Notes under the pieces: generated by a model
Seen by the model: only the letters and a program-made list of their open reading frames with translations
Told to the model about the DNA's origin: nothing
Database searches by the model: none
Part shown: piece by piece, positions 25,927 to 34,203 of the stretch
How the letters are laid out: each line of letters begins with the position of its first letter
Position numbering within the stretch: the first letter of the stretch is position 1
Assembly: GCA_030615605.1 (NCBI GenBank)
Contig: JAUWYY010000001.1
Coordinates: 1-64,000, forward strand
Length of the DNA: 64,000 bases
Direction of reading: 5' to 3'
Source of the DNA: a bacterium
GTDB taxonomy: Bacteria > Armatimonadota > Zipacnadia > Zipacnadales > Zipacnadaceae
Program-made: the position numbers and the translations under genes

Positions 25927-27471
25927 CTACCATACCGGCCCGGCGTTCACCAATTGTTGGTCGGTCTCGAAGCACGGCTCCAGTTGTTGATACAATTCCT
26001 GATAGAGACGGTAATAACCTTCGTATAGTTGTGTTCGCGCTGAGTCGGGGGCGAGTTCATCAATCACGCTGATAGTTGCCGAGCACGCCTCGGGCACGCT
26101 GCTATAAATCCCCGTCCCTACACCGGCCAGCAGCGCCACGCCAAAAGCGGGGCCCTCATCCACATTGATGGTACAGTGAGCCTGACCCGTGACGTCGGCT
26201 TGGATCTGCCGCCACAGCTTGCTGCGAGCCCCTCCCCCGGAGGCGCGCATCTGGGCTGCCTCCACGCCCATATCGCGTATTATTTCGAAAGAGTCGCGCA
26301 TCGCGAAGGCGACTCCTTCCATAGCAGCGCGGATCATGTGGGCCTTGGTATGCCGCAAAGTCAAGCCGAAGAAGACCCCCTTGGCATTGGGGTTGGCATA
26401 GGGGGTGCGCTCGCCGGTCAAGTAGGGCAAGAAGATAAGCCCTTCAGCACCGGGGGGTACATCGGCGGCGGCCTCGGTCATATACTCGTAGGGATCGCGC
26501 CCGGATTCCTTGCCCTGGGCAATCTCGTGCCGACACAGATTGTCGCGCAGCCAGCGGAATGAGCCACCGGCTGACAGCACCACACCCATCACGTGCCATT
26601 TGCCGGGTACTGCGTGACAGAAGGTATGCGTGCGTAACTGCTCATCCATCAGCGGTTCGTCCAGATGTGCAAAGACCACACCGGAGGTGCCCACGGTGGA
26701 TGAGAAGACACCAGTGGTTACAATACCATTGCCGACAGCACCAGCCGCCTGATCGCCCCCGCCGCCGACCACCGGCGTACCCGCAGCCAGGCCAGTGGCC
26801 TGGGCTGCAGTCTGCGTAATCTGCCCGCTCACCTGCGGCGACTCATAGACATCCGGCAATAGCTCGCGGGGCAGATCAATGCGCTCCAGGATTAGATCAG
26901 ACCAGCGGCGCTGGGGTACGTTGAATAAGGATGTGCCCGAGGCATCGCTCACTTCGGTGGCGTACTCGCCGGTGAGCCGGAAGCGGACGTAGTCTTTGGG
27001 CAGCAGGACCTTGCGTAGCCGCTCGTAGTTGCTTGGTTCGTTCTGTCGCAGCCAGATGATCTTAGGCGCGGTGAAGCCGGTGAGCACCGGATTGCAGGTC
27101 TCGGCCACCACATCCTCGGCACCCACCTGCTGGGGGATCCATTCACACTGGCCGGCCGTGCGCTGGTCACACCACAGAATCGCCGGGCGGATGACCTCGT
27201 CGTTTTCGTCCAGAAAAACCGACCCGTGCATCTGGCCGGAAAGCCCCAAACCGGCAACTTCGTCGCCGGCAACGTCGGCCTCGGCCAGCACCGACTGTAT
27301 CGTCTGGCAGGTAGCCTGCCACCAGTCGGCGGGATCCTGCTCCGCCCAGTTTGGGCGGGGCGTAGCCAGCTCGTACTCGCTGAGCGCACGAGCAACAATG
27401 GCACCGGTCTCGTCAATCAGCAGTGCCTTCGTGCCCGTCGTGCCAACGTCGAGACCCAGCAGGTATGCCAC
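25927..27471 (-). CDS. xylB: Xylulokinase
   Basis: Encodes 514 aa, FGGY family, from GTG with GGAGGT seven nt upstream. It phosphorylates D-xylulose to xylulose 5-phosphate. Seen: YLLGLDVGTTGTKALLID (first ATP loop), GLSGQMHGSVFLDE (typical XylB MHG motif), AILWCDQRT, VGGGGDQAAGAVGNGI and RASGGGARSKLWRQIQAD (second phosphate loop). No xylose isomerase gene is present, but a D-lyxose isomerase gene that could feed it xylulose lies at 33.4 kb. It is the last gene of the minus-strand sugar cluster. Confidence 0.9.
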   Translation of the reverse strand: MAYLLGLDVGTTGTKALLIDETGAIVARALSEYELATPRPNWAEQDPADWWQATCQTIQSVLAEADVAGDEVAGLGLSGQMHGSVFLDENDEVIRPAILWCDQRTAGQCEWIPQQVGAEDVVAETCNPVLTGFTAPKIIWLRQNEPSNYERLRKVLLPKDYVRFRLTGEYATEVSDASGTSLFNVPQRRWSDLILERIDLPRELLPDVYESPQVSGQITQTAAQATGLAAGTPVVGGGGDQAAGAVGNGIVTTGVFSSTVGTSGVVFAHLDEPLMDEQLRTHTFCHAVPGKWHVMGVVLSAGGSFRWLRDNLCRHEIAQGKESGRDPYEYMTEAAADVPPGAEGLIFLPYLTGERTPYANPNAKGVFFGLTLRHTKAHMIRAAMEGVAFAMRDSFEIIRDMGVEAAQMRASGGGARSKLWRQIQADVTGQAHCTINVDEGPAFGVALLAGVGTGIYSSVPEACSATISVIDELAPDSARTQLYEGYYRLYQELYQQLEPCFETDQQLVNAGPVW

Positions 27472-27522
27472 GGACTTACCTCCTCATTTAGCCCTAATTA
27501 GTTCAGTGCATCCTTTTGACTA

Positions 27523-27957
27523 TCATGAGGACTTCCTAAATTCTTTCACTGCGTTGGTTTCAATGTCTATTTCTATGATGAATATCTCACCGAGCAAGTA
27601 TTGATATGTTCGGTAATAGTATTCGGCAAGCGTTTCTTGGTGTCGCGGATGAGTGTCTCGTCTCATGACTACAAATCGATACTTGGCGTCAGACACAAAC
27701 GTCAGGTAGAAGACGGCTTGATTCACAGAGGTCATTTTCGCGCTCGGAATGTTGCCGGCTTGTGTCCAGCTGATGTTCTTACACTCACCGACGTATTTGC
27801 CGTCATTGGAGGCCAAGTCAAACCTGTGTTCCTTGGCTGGATCACCAATTGGAATGGCACAGCCTCTTTGGAGCATCACGCCGAAGTGCTCTGATAGGAT
27901 GTCCTGCGCTTGACGCTCGAACTCAGCACCCCGAGCTGGATTCTGACTGTTGTCCAT
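27523..27957 (-). CDS. PD-(D/E)XK nuclease-fold protein
   Basis: Encodes 144 aa, AGGAG seven nt before ATG. A short restriction-endonuclease-like core is visible: helix (FERQAQDILSEHFG), then HRFDLASNDGKYVGECKN, giving D47, E58 and K60 in the D-Xn-ExK arrangement. Further strands and helices follow. Proteins of this size include Holliday-junction resolvase-like, nicking and defence nucleases. It sits inside a sugar-catabolism operon, 32 bp from one gene and 51 bp from xylB, which is unexpected. No methyltransferase is next to it; the nearest is at 43.4 kb. Confidence 0.65.
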   Translation of the reverse strand: MDNSQNPARGAEFERQAQDILSEHFGVMLQRGCAIPIGDPAKEHRFDLASNDGKYVGECKNISWTQAGNIPSAKMTSVNQAVFYLTFVSDAKYRFVVMRRDTHPRHQETLAEYYYRTYQYLLGEIFIIEIDIETNAVKEFRKSS

Positions 27958-27989
27958 GACATGCTCCTTCCGCCGCGTTCCTGCGTTGG

Positions 27990-28364
27990 CTACTCAGCTC
28001 TGGTGACCGATATCTGCTCGCCGGCAGCCACTGACTTGAACACAGTGGGGTCGCCTTCGATCTTGCCCCAAACGGTCACCGGGCTGGCTGGCCGGATCTC
28101 ATCGCCCTGGCTCATAGGAGTCGGTCCGAAGAAGATGCACATCGCCGAGCCGGGCGGCCAGTAGCCCAGATCGCCCATATCTACCGTCTCCTGGGGCGTT
28201 TCATTGGTCGCTGAGACCGGGATTTCGAAATAGATCTCGTCGCCCCAGGTCGAGGCGGAAGCCTCAATAGGCAACGCCCCCCAGATCGTCTCGGCCAGGT
28301 CGGTGTCGTTAAGCTCCGCGAAAGCTTCAACTTCTCCTGCTGTTATCTTAATGCGCTTGGCCAT
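27990..28364 (-). CDS. Cyclophilin-like domain protein (DUF369/PF04126 type)
   Basis: Encodes 124 aa, GAGGAGGG before ATG. It has the pattern of cyclophilin-fold proteins: IKITAGEVEAFAELNDTDLA (strand-helix), ALPIEASASTWGDEIYFEIP, and MGDLGYWPPGSAMCIFFGPTP. Family members lack clear catalytic activity, and some bind small molecules. It lies between DUF1015 and the PD-(D/E)XK gene. Confidence 0.75.
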   Translation of the reverse strand: MAKRIKITAGEVEAFAELNDTDLAETIWGALPIEASASTWGDEIYFEIPVSATNETPQETVDMGDLGYWPPGSAMCIFFGPTPMSQGDEIRPASPVTVWGKIEGDPTVFKSVAAGEQISVTRAE

Positions 28365-28532
28365 GAGTTACCCTCCTCCAGCCGATTTGCCTGACAGTTT
28401 TGCATGAATACGTGACGACAGAGCTACCCCCTCTTCGCGACTGGTCACCATTGTTCCTCTATTGAGTAGTGATTATGTCCGAAGAGTTGCGTACATCCTT
28501 GATGATACAATGTGTTGGACGCCAGCGCGATT
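28365..28532. other. Intergenic, nothing recognised
   Basis: Space between DUF1015 and the cyclophilin-like gene on the same strand. No hairpin with T-tract and no promoter of good quality were found. Confidence 0.4.
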
Positions 28533-29870
28533 CTAGGCCCGCAAATCATAGATAGCCACGCCGGCCAGCGGTTTGGGATAGAAGTGCGTCCCTTTCTGCG
28601 GCATAGGATCTCCTGCCGCGGCCACCTGCATAACATCTTCGACGCGTGGCGGGTTGATCAGGAATGCGACCGCTGCCTCGCCAATATCTACCTTGGCTAT
28701 CGCTTCTTCGGCACTGTCGGTAAAGAGGATATTCTTTTGGCTCTCGGCGTAATGTCCGGTAAGTTCCATCAGCCTTGCGATGATAATGCGATGCAGCACG
28801 GCCAGATCAAGTTGGCACCAGGCCCGGGAGCGCTCTGGGGCAAAGTCCCCCAGGGAAGAAGCGCCGCGCGGCGCCGTTAGCAGTCGTACCACGTTGTCGC
28901 CAGTGTACAGCCCGAAGACGTGCTCCTGGCTGCCGAGCTGGTGCATCTCAGTTAGGATATCCCGCACCGCACTGCTGCGAGCGGCAGGCCCCGAAGGCAG
29001 TTCTCGGCTGCTAACTTCGAAGATACCGGCGCCCGGGTCCTTCAAGTAGTCATATCCAGAGTGCGGTAGACTCCGCATCATTCGGTGCGAAGGTAGAATC
29101 GTCAGGGCGTCAGGATCGGCAGGGCACAGCAGCATGCTGACATAGTCCCAGGGTGGGTCATTGGCGTCAGGCTGTTCTAACGACATTTGATCACGGTAGG
29201 CCAGAGCCGCGCAGTAGCGGTGATGGCCGTCGGCGATCACTAGCTGCTTGTCGGATAGAATCTCGGCAAAGGCCGCTATGCGCTGGGGGTCAGTCACCGG
29301 GGCCATCCGATGTACCACTCCTTCGTCGTCGGAGACCTCAAACCCGGCCTCGCTGATCGTCTGGGACGCGAAGATCTGCTCGGCGGCCCCGTCTGGGTCG
29401 CTGAACAGAGCGAAGACCTGGCTGAAGCTGGCCTGGCAGGCCCGCATCATCGCCAGCCGGTCGGTCCTCACTGCACTGCGGATCTCCTCATGGGGCAGCA
29501 CCACCCGCTCCTCGTAGTCGTGCAGCTTAACTGCGGCAATGTAGGCGTGGCGGTGGATGTGTCCCCTCAAGGGGTCTTCGTATTCCTGCTCGTAGACATA
29601 GATGGCCGGAACCTGGTCCCGAATGAAAATGCCCTCATCCCGCCAGTGCTGCCAGTAGTCGGCGGCTCGTGGGTATCGTGACAGGTATGGATCGGGCGAG
29701 AAGGGAGCTCCCGCCAGGGTCAGGTAAACGATATTGTGAGGGCTGCGGGCAGCATAGCTGATATACTGGCTCTCGCCGATGACATCGTAGGGAGGCGCCA
29801 GCACACTGGCCATATTTCGTATGACCTGGCGATTGTAGCGCCAGGCCCGGAACGGTTTAACTGTCGCCAT
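28533..29870 (-). CDS. DUF1015 family protein
   Basis: Encodes 445 aa. It matches the DUF1015 family from start to end: KPFRAWRYNRQVIRNMASVLAPPYDVI at the N-terminus, NIVYLTLAG, the central LVIADGHHRYCAALAYRD (the DGHHRY signature) and the ILFTDSAEEAIAKVD ... PMPQKGTHFYPKPLAG ending. Function is unknown. In many genomes the family is found near serine or glycerate metabolism genes, and here a glycerate kinase gene is next door (112 bp), in line with that. RBS is TAGGAAA. Confidence 0.88.
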   Translation of the reverse strand: MATVKPFRAWRYNRQVIRNMASVLAPPYDVIGESQYISYAARSPHNIVYLTLAGAPFSPDPYLSRYPRAADYWQHWRDEGIFIRDQVPAIYVYEQEYEDPLRGHIHRHAYIAAVKLHDYEERVVLPHEEIRSAVRTDRLAMMRACQASFSQVFALFSDPDGAAEQIFASQTISEAGFEVSDDEGVVHRMAPVTDPQRIAAFAEILSDKQLVIADGHHRYCAALAYRDQMSLEQPDANDPPWDYVSMLLCPADPDALTILPSHRMMRSLPHSGYDYLKDPGAGIFEVSSRELPSGPAARSSAVRDILTEMHQLGSQEHVFGLYTGDNVVRLLTAPRGASSLGDFAPERSRAWCQLDLAVLHRIIIARLMELTGHYAESQKNILFTDSAEEAIAKVDIGEAAVAFLINPPRVEDVMQVAAAGDPMPQKGTHFYPKPLAGVAIYDLRA

Positions 29871-29982
29871 ACGATTTTCCTACAGTTGACGCTTTCCGAA
29901 GGATCGGTTTAGCGTAGATTATTCATAAACCCAAATACAAAGATGTCTTGTAGCCTCAAAGCTGGTTTTCTGCAAAATCCGT

Positions 29983-31137
29983 TTATGAACCTTGCGGGAT
30001 GGCTGCCAGCCACAAGCGCATGATCTGTTCTGCAGTAGTCTTCAGCATCTGACGTGCCGTTTGCGGACATATCGCCTCGGACAGGCTCATCGGCTGCCGC
30101 AGGATAGAAAACAGCCCAGCAAAGCCGTATTCATTGAGCTGGCTGGCGTCCGGGGCGACGCTGCCCCCAATAGCGATGACCGGTATGCCCAACTGCTGGC
30201 CGACACGCAGCGCCCCCATTGGCGCCTTGCCAAAGGCTGTCTGGCTATCTATCTTGCCTTCCCCAGTAATTATCAGCTCGGCGCCAGCCGCTTTCTCAGC
30301 GAGCTTTACCACATCCAGGATGATGTCAATGCCTGGCTGCAATTGCGTGTCGCAGAATGCCAGCAGGCCAGCTCCCAGACCGCCGGCGGCACCCGCGCCG
30401 GGTACCTCGGCGACTGACTTGCCCATATCCCGCTCCAGTAGCTCGGCAAAGTGGGCCAAACCTGCTTCCAGCTTTTCAACCTGCGCGGGGGTAGCGCCTT
30501 TTTGCGGGCCGTAGACCGCCGCTGCTCCCCGGGGGCCCAGCAGCGGGTTGTCCACGTCACAAGCTACCAGTATCGTACACTCGTCCATGCGACGGTCAAG
30601 CTCGCCAATATCAATTGCAGTCACCTCGCCGAGCCTGCCTCCGGTGACGCGCGGTATCTCTCGCCCCTGGCTGTCGAGCATTCGCACGCCCAGGGCCTGG
30701 GCCATCCCCGCGCCACCGTCGGTAGTGGCGCTGCCCCCGATCCCCACGACCAGCCGACGGCAGCCCGCGTCCAGTGCCGCCGTGATGAGTTGGCCGGTTC
30801 CGTAGGTAGTGGTACGGGTGGGATCGCGTTGCTCTTGTGGTATCAGAGGCAGCCCGGAGGCAGCCGCCATTTCGATGACAGCGGTCTCTTCGTCACCTAA
30901 TATCCCGAACCGGGCCTCTACAGGCTCTCCTAGCGGTCCCTCGACTACTGCGCTGACGAAGCGTCCGTCGGTGGCATGCACCAGCGCATCAACGGTGCCT
31001 TCGCCGCCATCGGCCAGGGGCACCTTTTCGCACGTGATATCAGGATCAGCAGCACGGATACCCACTTGGATTGCCTCGGCTACCTCCGCCGCTGACAGGC
31101 AGCCTTTGAATGAATCGGGAGCGATTACGATCTTCAC
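29983..31137 (-). CDS. glxK: Glycerate kinase (GlxK/GarK type)
   Basis: Encodes 384 aa from GTG 31137; the frame extends to 31209 but that part lies in the preceding gene. It phosphorylates D-glycerate. Seen: KIVIAPDSFKGCLSA at the N-terminus, VPLADGGEGTVDALV, VVGIGGSATTDGGAGMAQALG, ALIFTGEGKID-like TGEGKIDSQTAFGKAP and PVIAIGGSVA. It begins 22 bp after the TIM-barrel gene. Whether it gives 2- or 3-phosphoglycerate cannot be told, though this family mostly makes 2-phosphoglycerate. Confidence 0.9.
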   Translation of the reverse strand: MKIVIAPDSFKGCLSAAEVAEAIQVGIRAADPDITCEKVPLADGGEGTVDALVHATDGRFVSAVVEGPLGEPVEARFGILGDEETAVIEMAAASGLPLIPQEQRDPTRTTTYGTGQLITAALDAGCRRLVVGIGGSATTDGGAGMAQALGVRMLDSQGREIPRVTGGRLGEVTAIDIGELDRRMDECTILVACDVDNPLLGPRGAAAVYGPQKGATPAQVEKLEAGLAHFAELLERDMGKSVAEVPGAGAAGGLGAGLLAFCDTQLQPGIDIILDVVKLAEKAAGAELIITGEGKIDSQTAFGKAPMGALRVGQQLGIPVIAIGGSVAPDASQLNEYGFAGLFSILRQPMSLSEAICPQTARQMLKTTAEQIMRLWLAAIPQGS

Positions 31138-31159
31138 GGTGTTTCTGTCACCCGGATGG

Positions 31160-32089
31160 CTAGAGTTGTGCCCACATCCGCCGCCAGGTTCGCTTGGTCT
31201 GGGCGACAATCAGGTCCGAGTCCTCATCGCCTACTGGCTTTACCTCGAAGCTCAGCACAGGCTTGTCTGTGGGCACCTCGCTCTGGAAATAGCCCGAATA
31301 GATGAGGCTTTCTACGTATTGCTGCAGCTCGAATACATCATTCTCGCCGCCGGGATAACCGAAGCGAGGATGTTGGTCGCCGTAGGCTTCGTCGCTTTCG
31401 TCGGCCATCAGGCAGTTGCCGGCGTGGGTATGGATGATGTAATTGCTGAGCTGAGTTACCGTTTCCATGGGGGTTTCCCCAAGCAGCGGCAGGTGCGAGA
31501 GGTCAATCGTTATCCCGAAATTGTCCACCTGCTCGCGGACGCGCTGGGCCAGTTGGGCAGCGCGGTCGCTGGGCCCAATCAGGCAGGCCTTGTCAATGTC
31601 CTCATCAAAGGTCTCCAGCGAGACCCAGCAGACGTAATCAGTGGCCTGGTCCTCCGCGTAGTGGCACAGTTCCACCAGCGAGTCAACCAGAAGGTCTATC
31701 TGCTGGGCGTGCTCTTCATCGCCCGGATCAGGGCCGCTGAGCACTGCGGTGATCCTGGCATCCAGCTCATAAGCGGCGTTTATTGACTTCTTAACCTCGT
31801 CTACCGCGGCCTGCCGGTCCGCCTGGTCGGGGTTGTTGAGGCTGAGCTTGCCGCCCAAGAGGTTGGGTTGCGCGGCCATCCCGTAGCTGATCCCGCTCTG
31901 CTCGGCAACCGCGCGTAGCTCGTCGTGAACACCCGGGGCATCCACGCGCTTGATCTCCAGTACATCCCAGAAGTCATCCTGGGCCAACTTGCGTACGGTT
32001 TCTTGCACGGCCGGTGGCTCGGTCGCGTTGGGGTAGGCCATAAAGTGGATCAGCCCCACATCCATAAGTTGTCGCCATGATTCGACCAT
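31160..32089 (-). CDS. Sugar phosphate isomerase/epimerase-like TIM barrel (AP_endonuc_2)
   Basis: Encodes 309 aa from ATG 32089 (AAGGAGG nine nt upstream); GTG 32095 is too close to that site. Xylose-isomerase-like TIM barrel features are VCWVSLETFDEDIDK (glutamate metal ligand), NFGITIDLSHLPLLGE (Asp/His ligands), IIHTHAGNCLM (His) and VLSFEVKPV (Glu). Family members isomerise or epimerise keto-sugars, inosose or hydroxypyruvate-type substrates. In this cluster with iolB it could be an inosose-type or ketose epimerase, but the substrate is inferred only from location. Confidence 0.8.
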   Translation of the reverse strand: MVESWRQLMDVGLIHFMAYPNATEPPAVQETVRKLAQDDFWDVLEIKRVDAPGVHDELRAVAEQSGISYGMAAQPNLLGGKLSLNNPDQADRQAAVDEVKKSINAAYELDARITAVLSGPDPGDEEHAQQIDLLVDSLVELCHYAEDQATDYVCWVSLETFDEDIDKACLIGPSDRAAQLAQRVREQVDNFGITIDLSHLPLLGETPMETVTQLSNYIIHTHAGNCLMADESDEAYGDQHPRFGYPGGENDVFELQQYVESLIYSGYFQSEVPTDKPVLSFEVKPVGDEDSDLIVAQTKRTWRRMWAQL

Positions 32090-32159
32090 TGTCACTATCC
32101 TCCTTAAAGATAGGTAATGTGTTAGGACTAACTATGTAACTCCAAGCACCTCTAAGCGC

Positions 32160-32408
32160 TCATTTCGCGTGTCTCCGCCGGACAAGCGACACGATCACAG
32201 CGAAGAGGCCTACTGCTATTAACACAACCCAACTCGATGCAATTATCGTAAGCGCTAGCGTGGGGCCAAGAGCCTTATGCAACCACGTCGAAGCAACGCT
32301 GCTGATGATCGCGAGTACTGCTATGGCAATGAGAATGACATAGAGCCATACAAACGGTCGCAATATTGCCCATAAACAACTGTCTGTTTTCTTCAGCCCA
32401 TCCCACAT
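32160..32408 (-). CDS. Small two-helix membrane protein
   Basis: Encodes 82 aa from ATG 32408, with GGTGAGGA upstream. The longer reading frame to 32537 overlaps iolB and is rejected. Two membrane segments, about residues 18-38 (VWLYVILIAIAVLAIISSVA) and 50-75, are followed by a VRRRHAK tail. No family is recognised. It starts 23 bp after iolB, so it is probably in the same transcript. Confidence 0.55.
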   Translation of the reverse strand: MWDGLKKTDSCLWAILRPFVWLYVILIAIAVLAIISSVASTWLHKALGPTLALTIIASSWVVLIAVGLFAVIVSLVRRRHAK

Positions 32409-32431
32409 CGATTCCTCACCCCTGATGCTCC

Positions 32432-33259
32432 CTAGAACCCCATATCCTTGGCCATCGTGCCAACAGCCTTGACCCAGGCGTGATTGGGATCGTCCTGAGG
32501 AGCCATTCGCCGGTCGGTCAGCCCAGCCATCATCCACAGGTAGTAAAGGTGGTAGCCGGGCGCGGCGACCACCGGGTGATAGCCCCGTGGCATCAGCGTG
32601 TTGTCCAGATGTTGGAGGGTATAGGCCTCATCAATGCTCCGGTCATCAGTATAGATGCGTTGGAAGCCGAATCCCTGCGGCGGATTCATCCGGAAGTGGT
32701 AGATCTCCTGCATATTGATCTGGAAGGGATAGTCATCTTGCTCGTGCTTGTGGGGCGGATAGCTGGACCAGTTGCCGGGCGGATTGAACGTCTCGCCAAC
32801 TAGCAAGCGCTGGGCCTGGGGCACATTTGCACCGATGATATTATGCACCTCCCGTCGCCAGTTCCAATTGCCGGCCTGGTTGACCTCCACTTCATCGGGT
32901 CTGATTATCTGGGGCGGTCCGGAGCTGTCTGATGGCGTCGAGCAGACAGCCAACTCGCACCGGCTGTCGGCCTGAACGCTCCAGGCTGTGCCCGGAGGCA
33001 GGTAGGCGCCGGTGGCCTGGCCGGCAAAGACCGAGGTCCGTCCGCCTAGCTCGTTGTGCTGCTCGCCGTCGATTTCCAGCGACAGCAGGCCGTTGAGTAT
33101 GACAAGTCCGTATTCCTCGTTTTCTGTGTTGTCGTCGTGGCTCTCTCCCGCCACCAGCTTGACGATAGAAAAGCTCAGCAGATCGAGGGGACCCTGGCCA
33201 GCGGTGTATATTACATTCTCACCGCTACTCAGTTGCTGTGCAATCAAATAGTCAGACAT
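32432..33259 (-). CDS. iolB: 5-deoxy-glucuronate isomerase (IolB/KduI family)
   Basis: Encodes 275 aa, AAGGAGG before ATG. It has the bicupin fold of the family, with metal-binding SSYPPHKHEQDDYPFQINMQEIYHFRM (HxH, E and a later H) and RGYHPVVAAPGYHLYYLWMMAG. IolB converts 5-deoxy-glucuronate to 5-dehydro-2-deoxygluconate in myo-inositol breakdown; KduI relatives act on uronates. No other iol gene is in the window, so a uronate-type substrate is possible. It is the first gene of the minus-strand cluster. Confidence 0.85.
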   Translation of the reverse strand: MSDYLIAQQLSSGENVIYTAGQGPLDLLSFSIVKLVAGESHDDNTENEEYGLVILNGLLSLEIDGEQHNELGGRTSVFAGQATGAYLPPGTAWSVQADSRCELAVCSTPSDSSGPPQIIRPDEVEVNQAGNWNWRREVHNIIGANVPQAQRLLVGETFNPPGNWSSYPPHKHEQDDYPFQINMQEIYHFRMNPPQGFGFQRIYTDDRSIDEAYTLQHLDNTLMPRGYHPVVAAPGYHLYYLWMMAGLTDRRMAPQDDPNHAWVKAVGTMAKDMGF

Positions 33260-33441
33260 GTGCCTCCTCCTTTGTCTGCGAAGTGCTTGCCTACTTCGTT
33301 GCCCACAGGACTATTCCTTCTTGCTTCCACCGCAATTGTGTACAACTATGGAGGTTAGGAGCTCATCTCTCGGGAACCTATCGTGGCAATGGGCCAGCTC
33401 ACAGATAGCGGGACTTAGTTGATATACGAGGAGGCCGTCTG
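33260..33441. promoter_or_regulatory. Divergent control region between iolB and the lyxose isomerase gene
   Basis: The space between two divergent sugar genes. It holds an inverted repeat CGAAGT-gcttgcct-ACTTCG at about 33280-33299 and a dyad ATTGTGTACAACTAT near 33335-33349 with TTGT / ACAA half-sites, of the kind bound by GntR- or LacI-type repressors. No -10/-35 pair stands out, and no regulator gene is nearby. Confidence 0.35.
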
Positions 33442-34119
33442 ATGAAACGTTCGCAGATTAACCGGATAATTGATGAGAGCCTGGAGTTTTGCCAGCGGAT
33501 GAATTTCCATCTGCCTCCTTTTGCTGTGTGGAGTCCCGAAGACTGGGCGATCAGCGGACACGAGTATGACGAAATTCGTGACAATATGCTGGGGTGGGAT
33601 GTGATTGACTTCGGTTTGGGCAAGTTCGAAGAAATAGGCTGTGTGCTCTTCACCATTCGTAACGGTAACCAGCAGCTAGACCAGTATGAGAAGCCCTACT
33701 GCGAGAAGCTGCTTATCATCGCTGATGATCAGATCACGCCCTATCATTTCCACTTCGCCAAGATGGAAGATATTATTAATCGGGCGGGTGGGGCCCTGAT
33801 GGTGCAGGTATACAATGCCGATGAGAATGAACAGCTAGCCGATACCGCGGTTGAGGTCAACACTGATGGGTATGTCCATACAGTGGAGGCGGGGACAGTT
33901 GTTCGTCTGACGCCGGGCGAGAGTATCACCCTGCCGTCCTATCAATATCACAAGTTCTGGGCCGAAGGCGGTACAGTGCTGTGCGGTGAGGTCTCGATGG
34001 TCAATGATGATAGAGTTGACAACCGCTTCCTGGAAGAGCTGAAGCGCTATCCCACCCTCGAAGAAGACGAGCCAGCCCGCCATCTGTTGTGTACTGAGTA
34101 TCCGCCGGCTCCTGAGTAG
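33442..34119 (+). CDS. D-lyxose/D-mannose-type ketol-isomerase (cupin)
   Basis: Encodes 225 aa, GAGGAGG before ATG. It matches the DUF1498/D-lyxose isomerase family. Metal ligands are visible: H102 and H104 in TPYHFHFAKMED, E109 and H170 in SYQYHKFW. The enzyme interconverts D-lyxose and D-xylulose, and some members act on D-mannose/fructose. With the xylulokinase at 25.9 kb this would make a short D-lyxose route into the pentose phosphate pathway. It is transcribed away from the iolB cluster. Confidence 0.85.
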   Translation: MKRSQINRIIDESLEFCQRMNFHLPPFAVWSPEDWAISGHEYDEIRDNMLGWDVIDFGLGKFEEIGCVLFTIRNGNQQLDQYEKPYCEKLLIIADDQITPYHFHFAKMEDIINRAGGALMVQVYNADENEQLADTAVEVNTDGYVHTVEAGTVVRLTPGESITLPSYQYHKFWAEGGTVLCGEVSMVNDDRVDNRFLEELKRYPTLEEDEPARHLLCTEYPPAPE

Positions 34120-34162
34120 TCCTGTGGTCGCCTATCGGCCCGCCCAACAGGTTGCTGGAGGC

Positions 34163-34192
34163 TTGCCCGGCTGCGGTCGGCTATAGTATAAT
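34163..34192 (+). promoter_or_regulatory. Promoter immediately before the PBP1A start codon
   Basis: -35 TTGCCC, 18-bp spacer, perfect -10 TATAAT (34187-34192). Transcription would begin at about 34199-34202, almost on the ATG at 34204. Confidence 0.6.
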
Positions 34193-34203
34193 GCCAACTG
34201 ATT

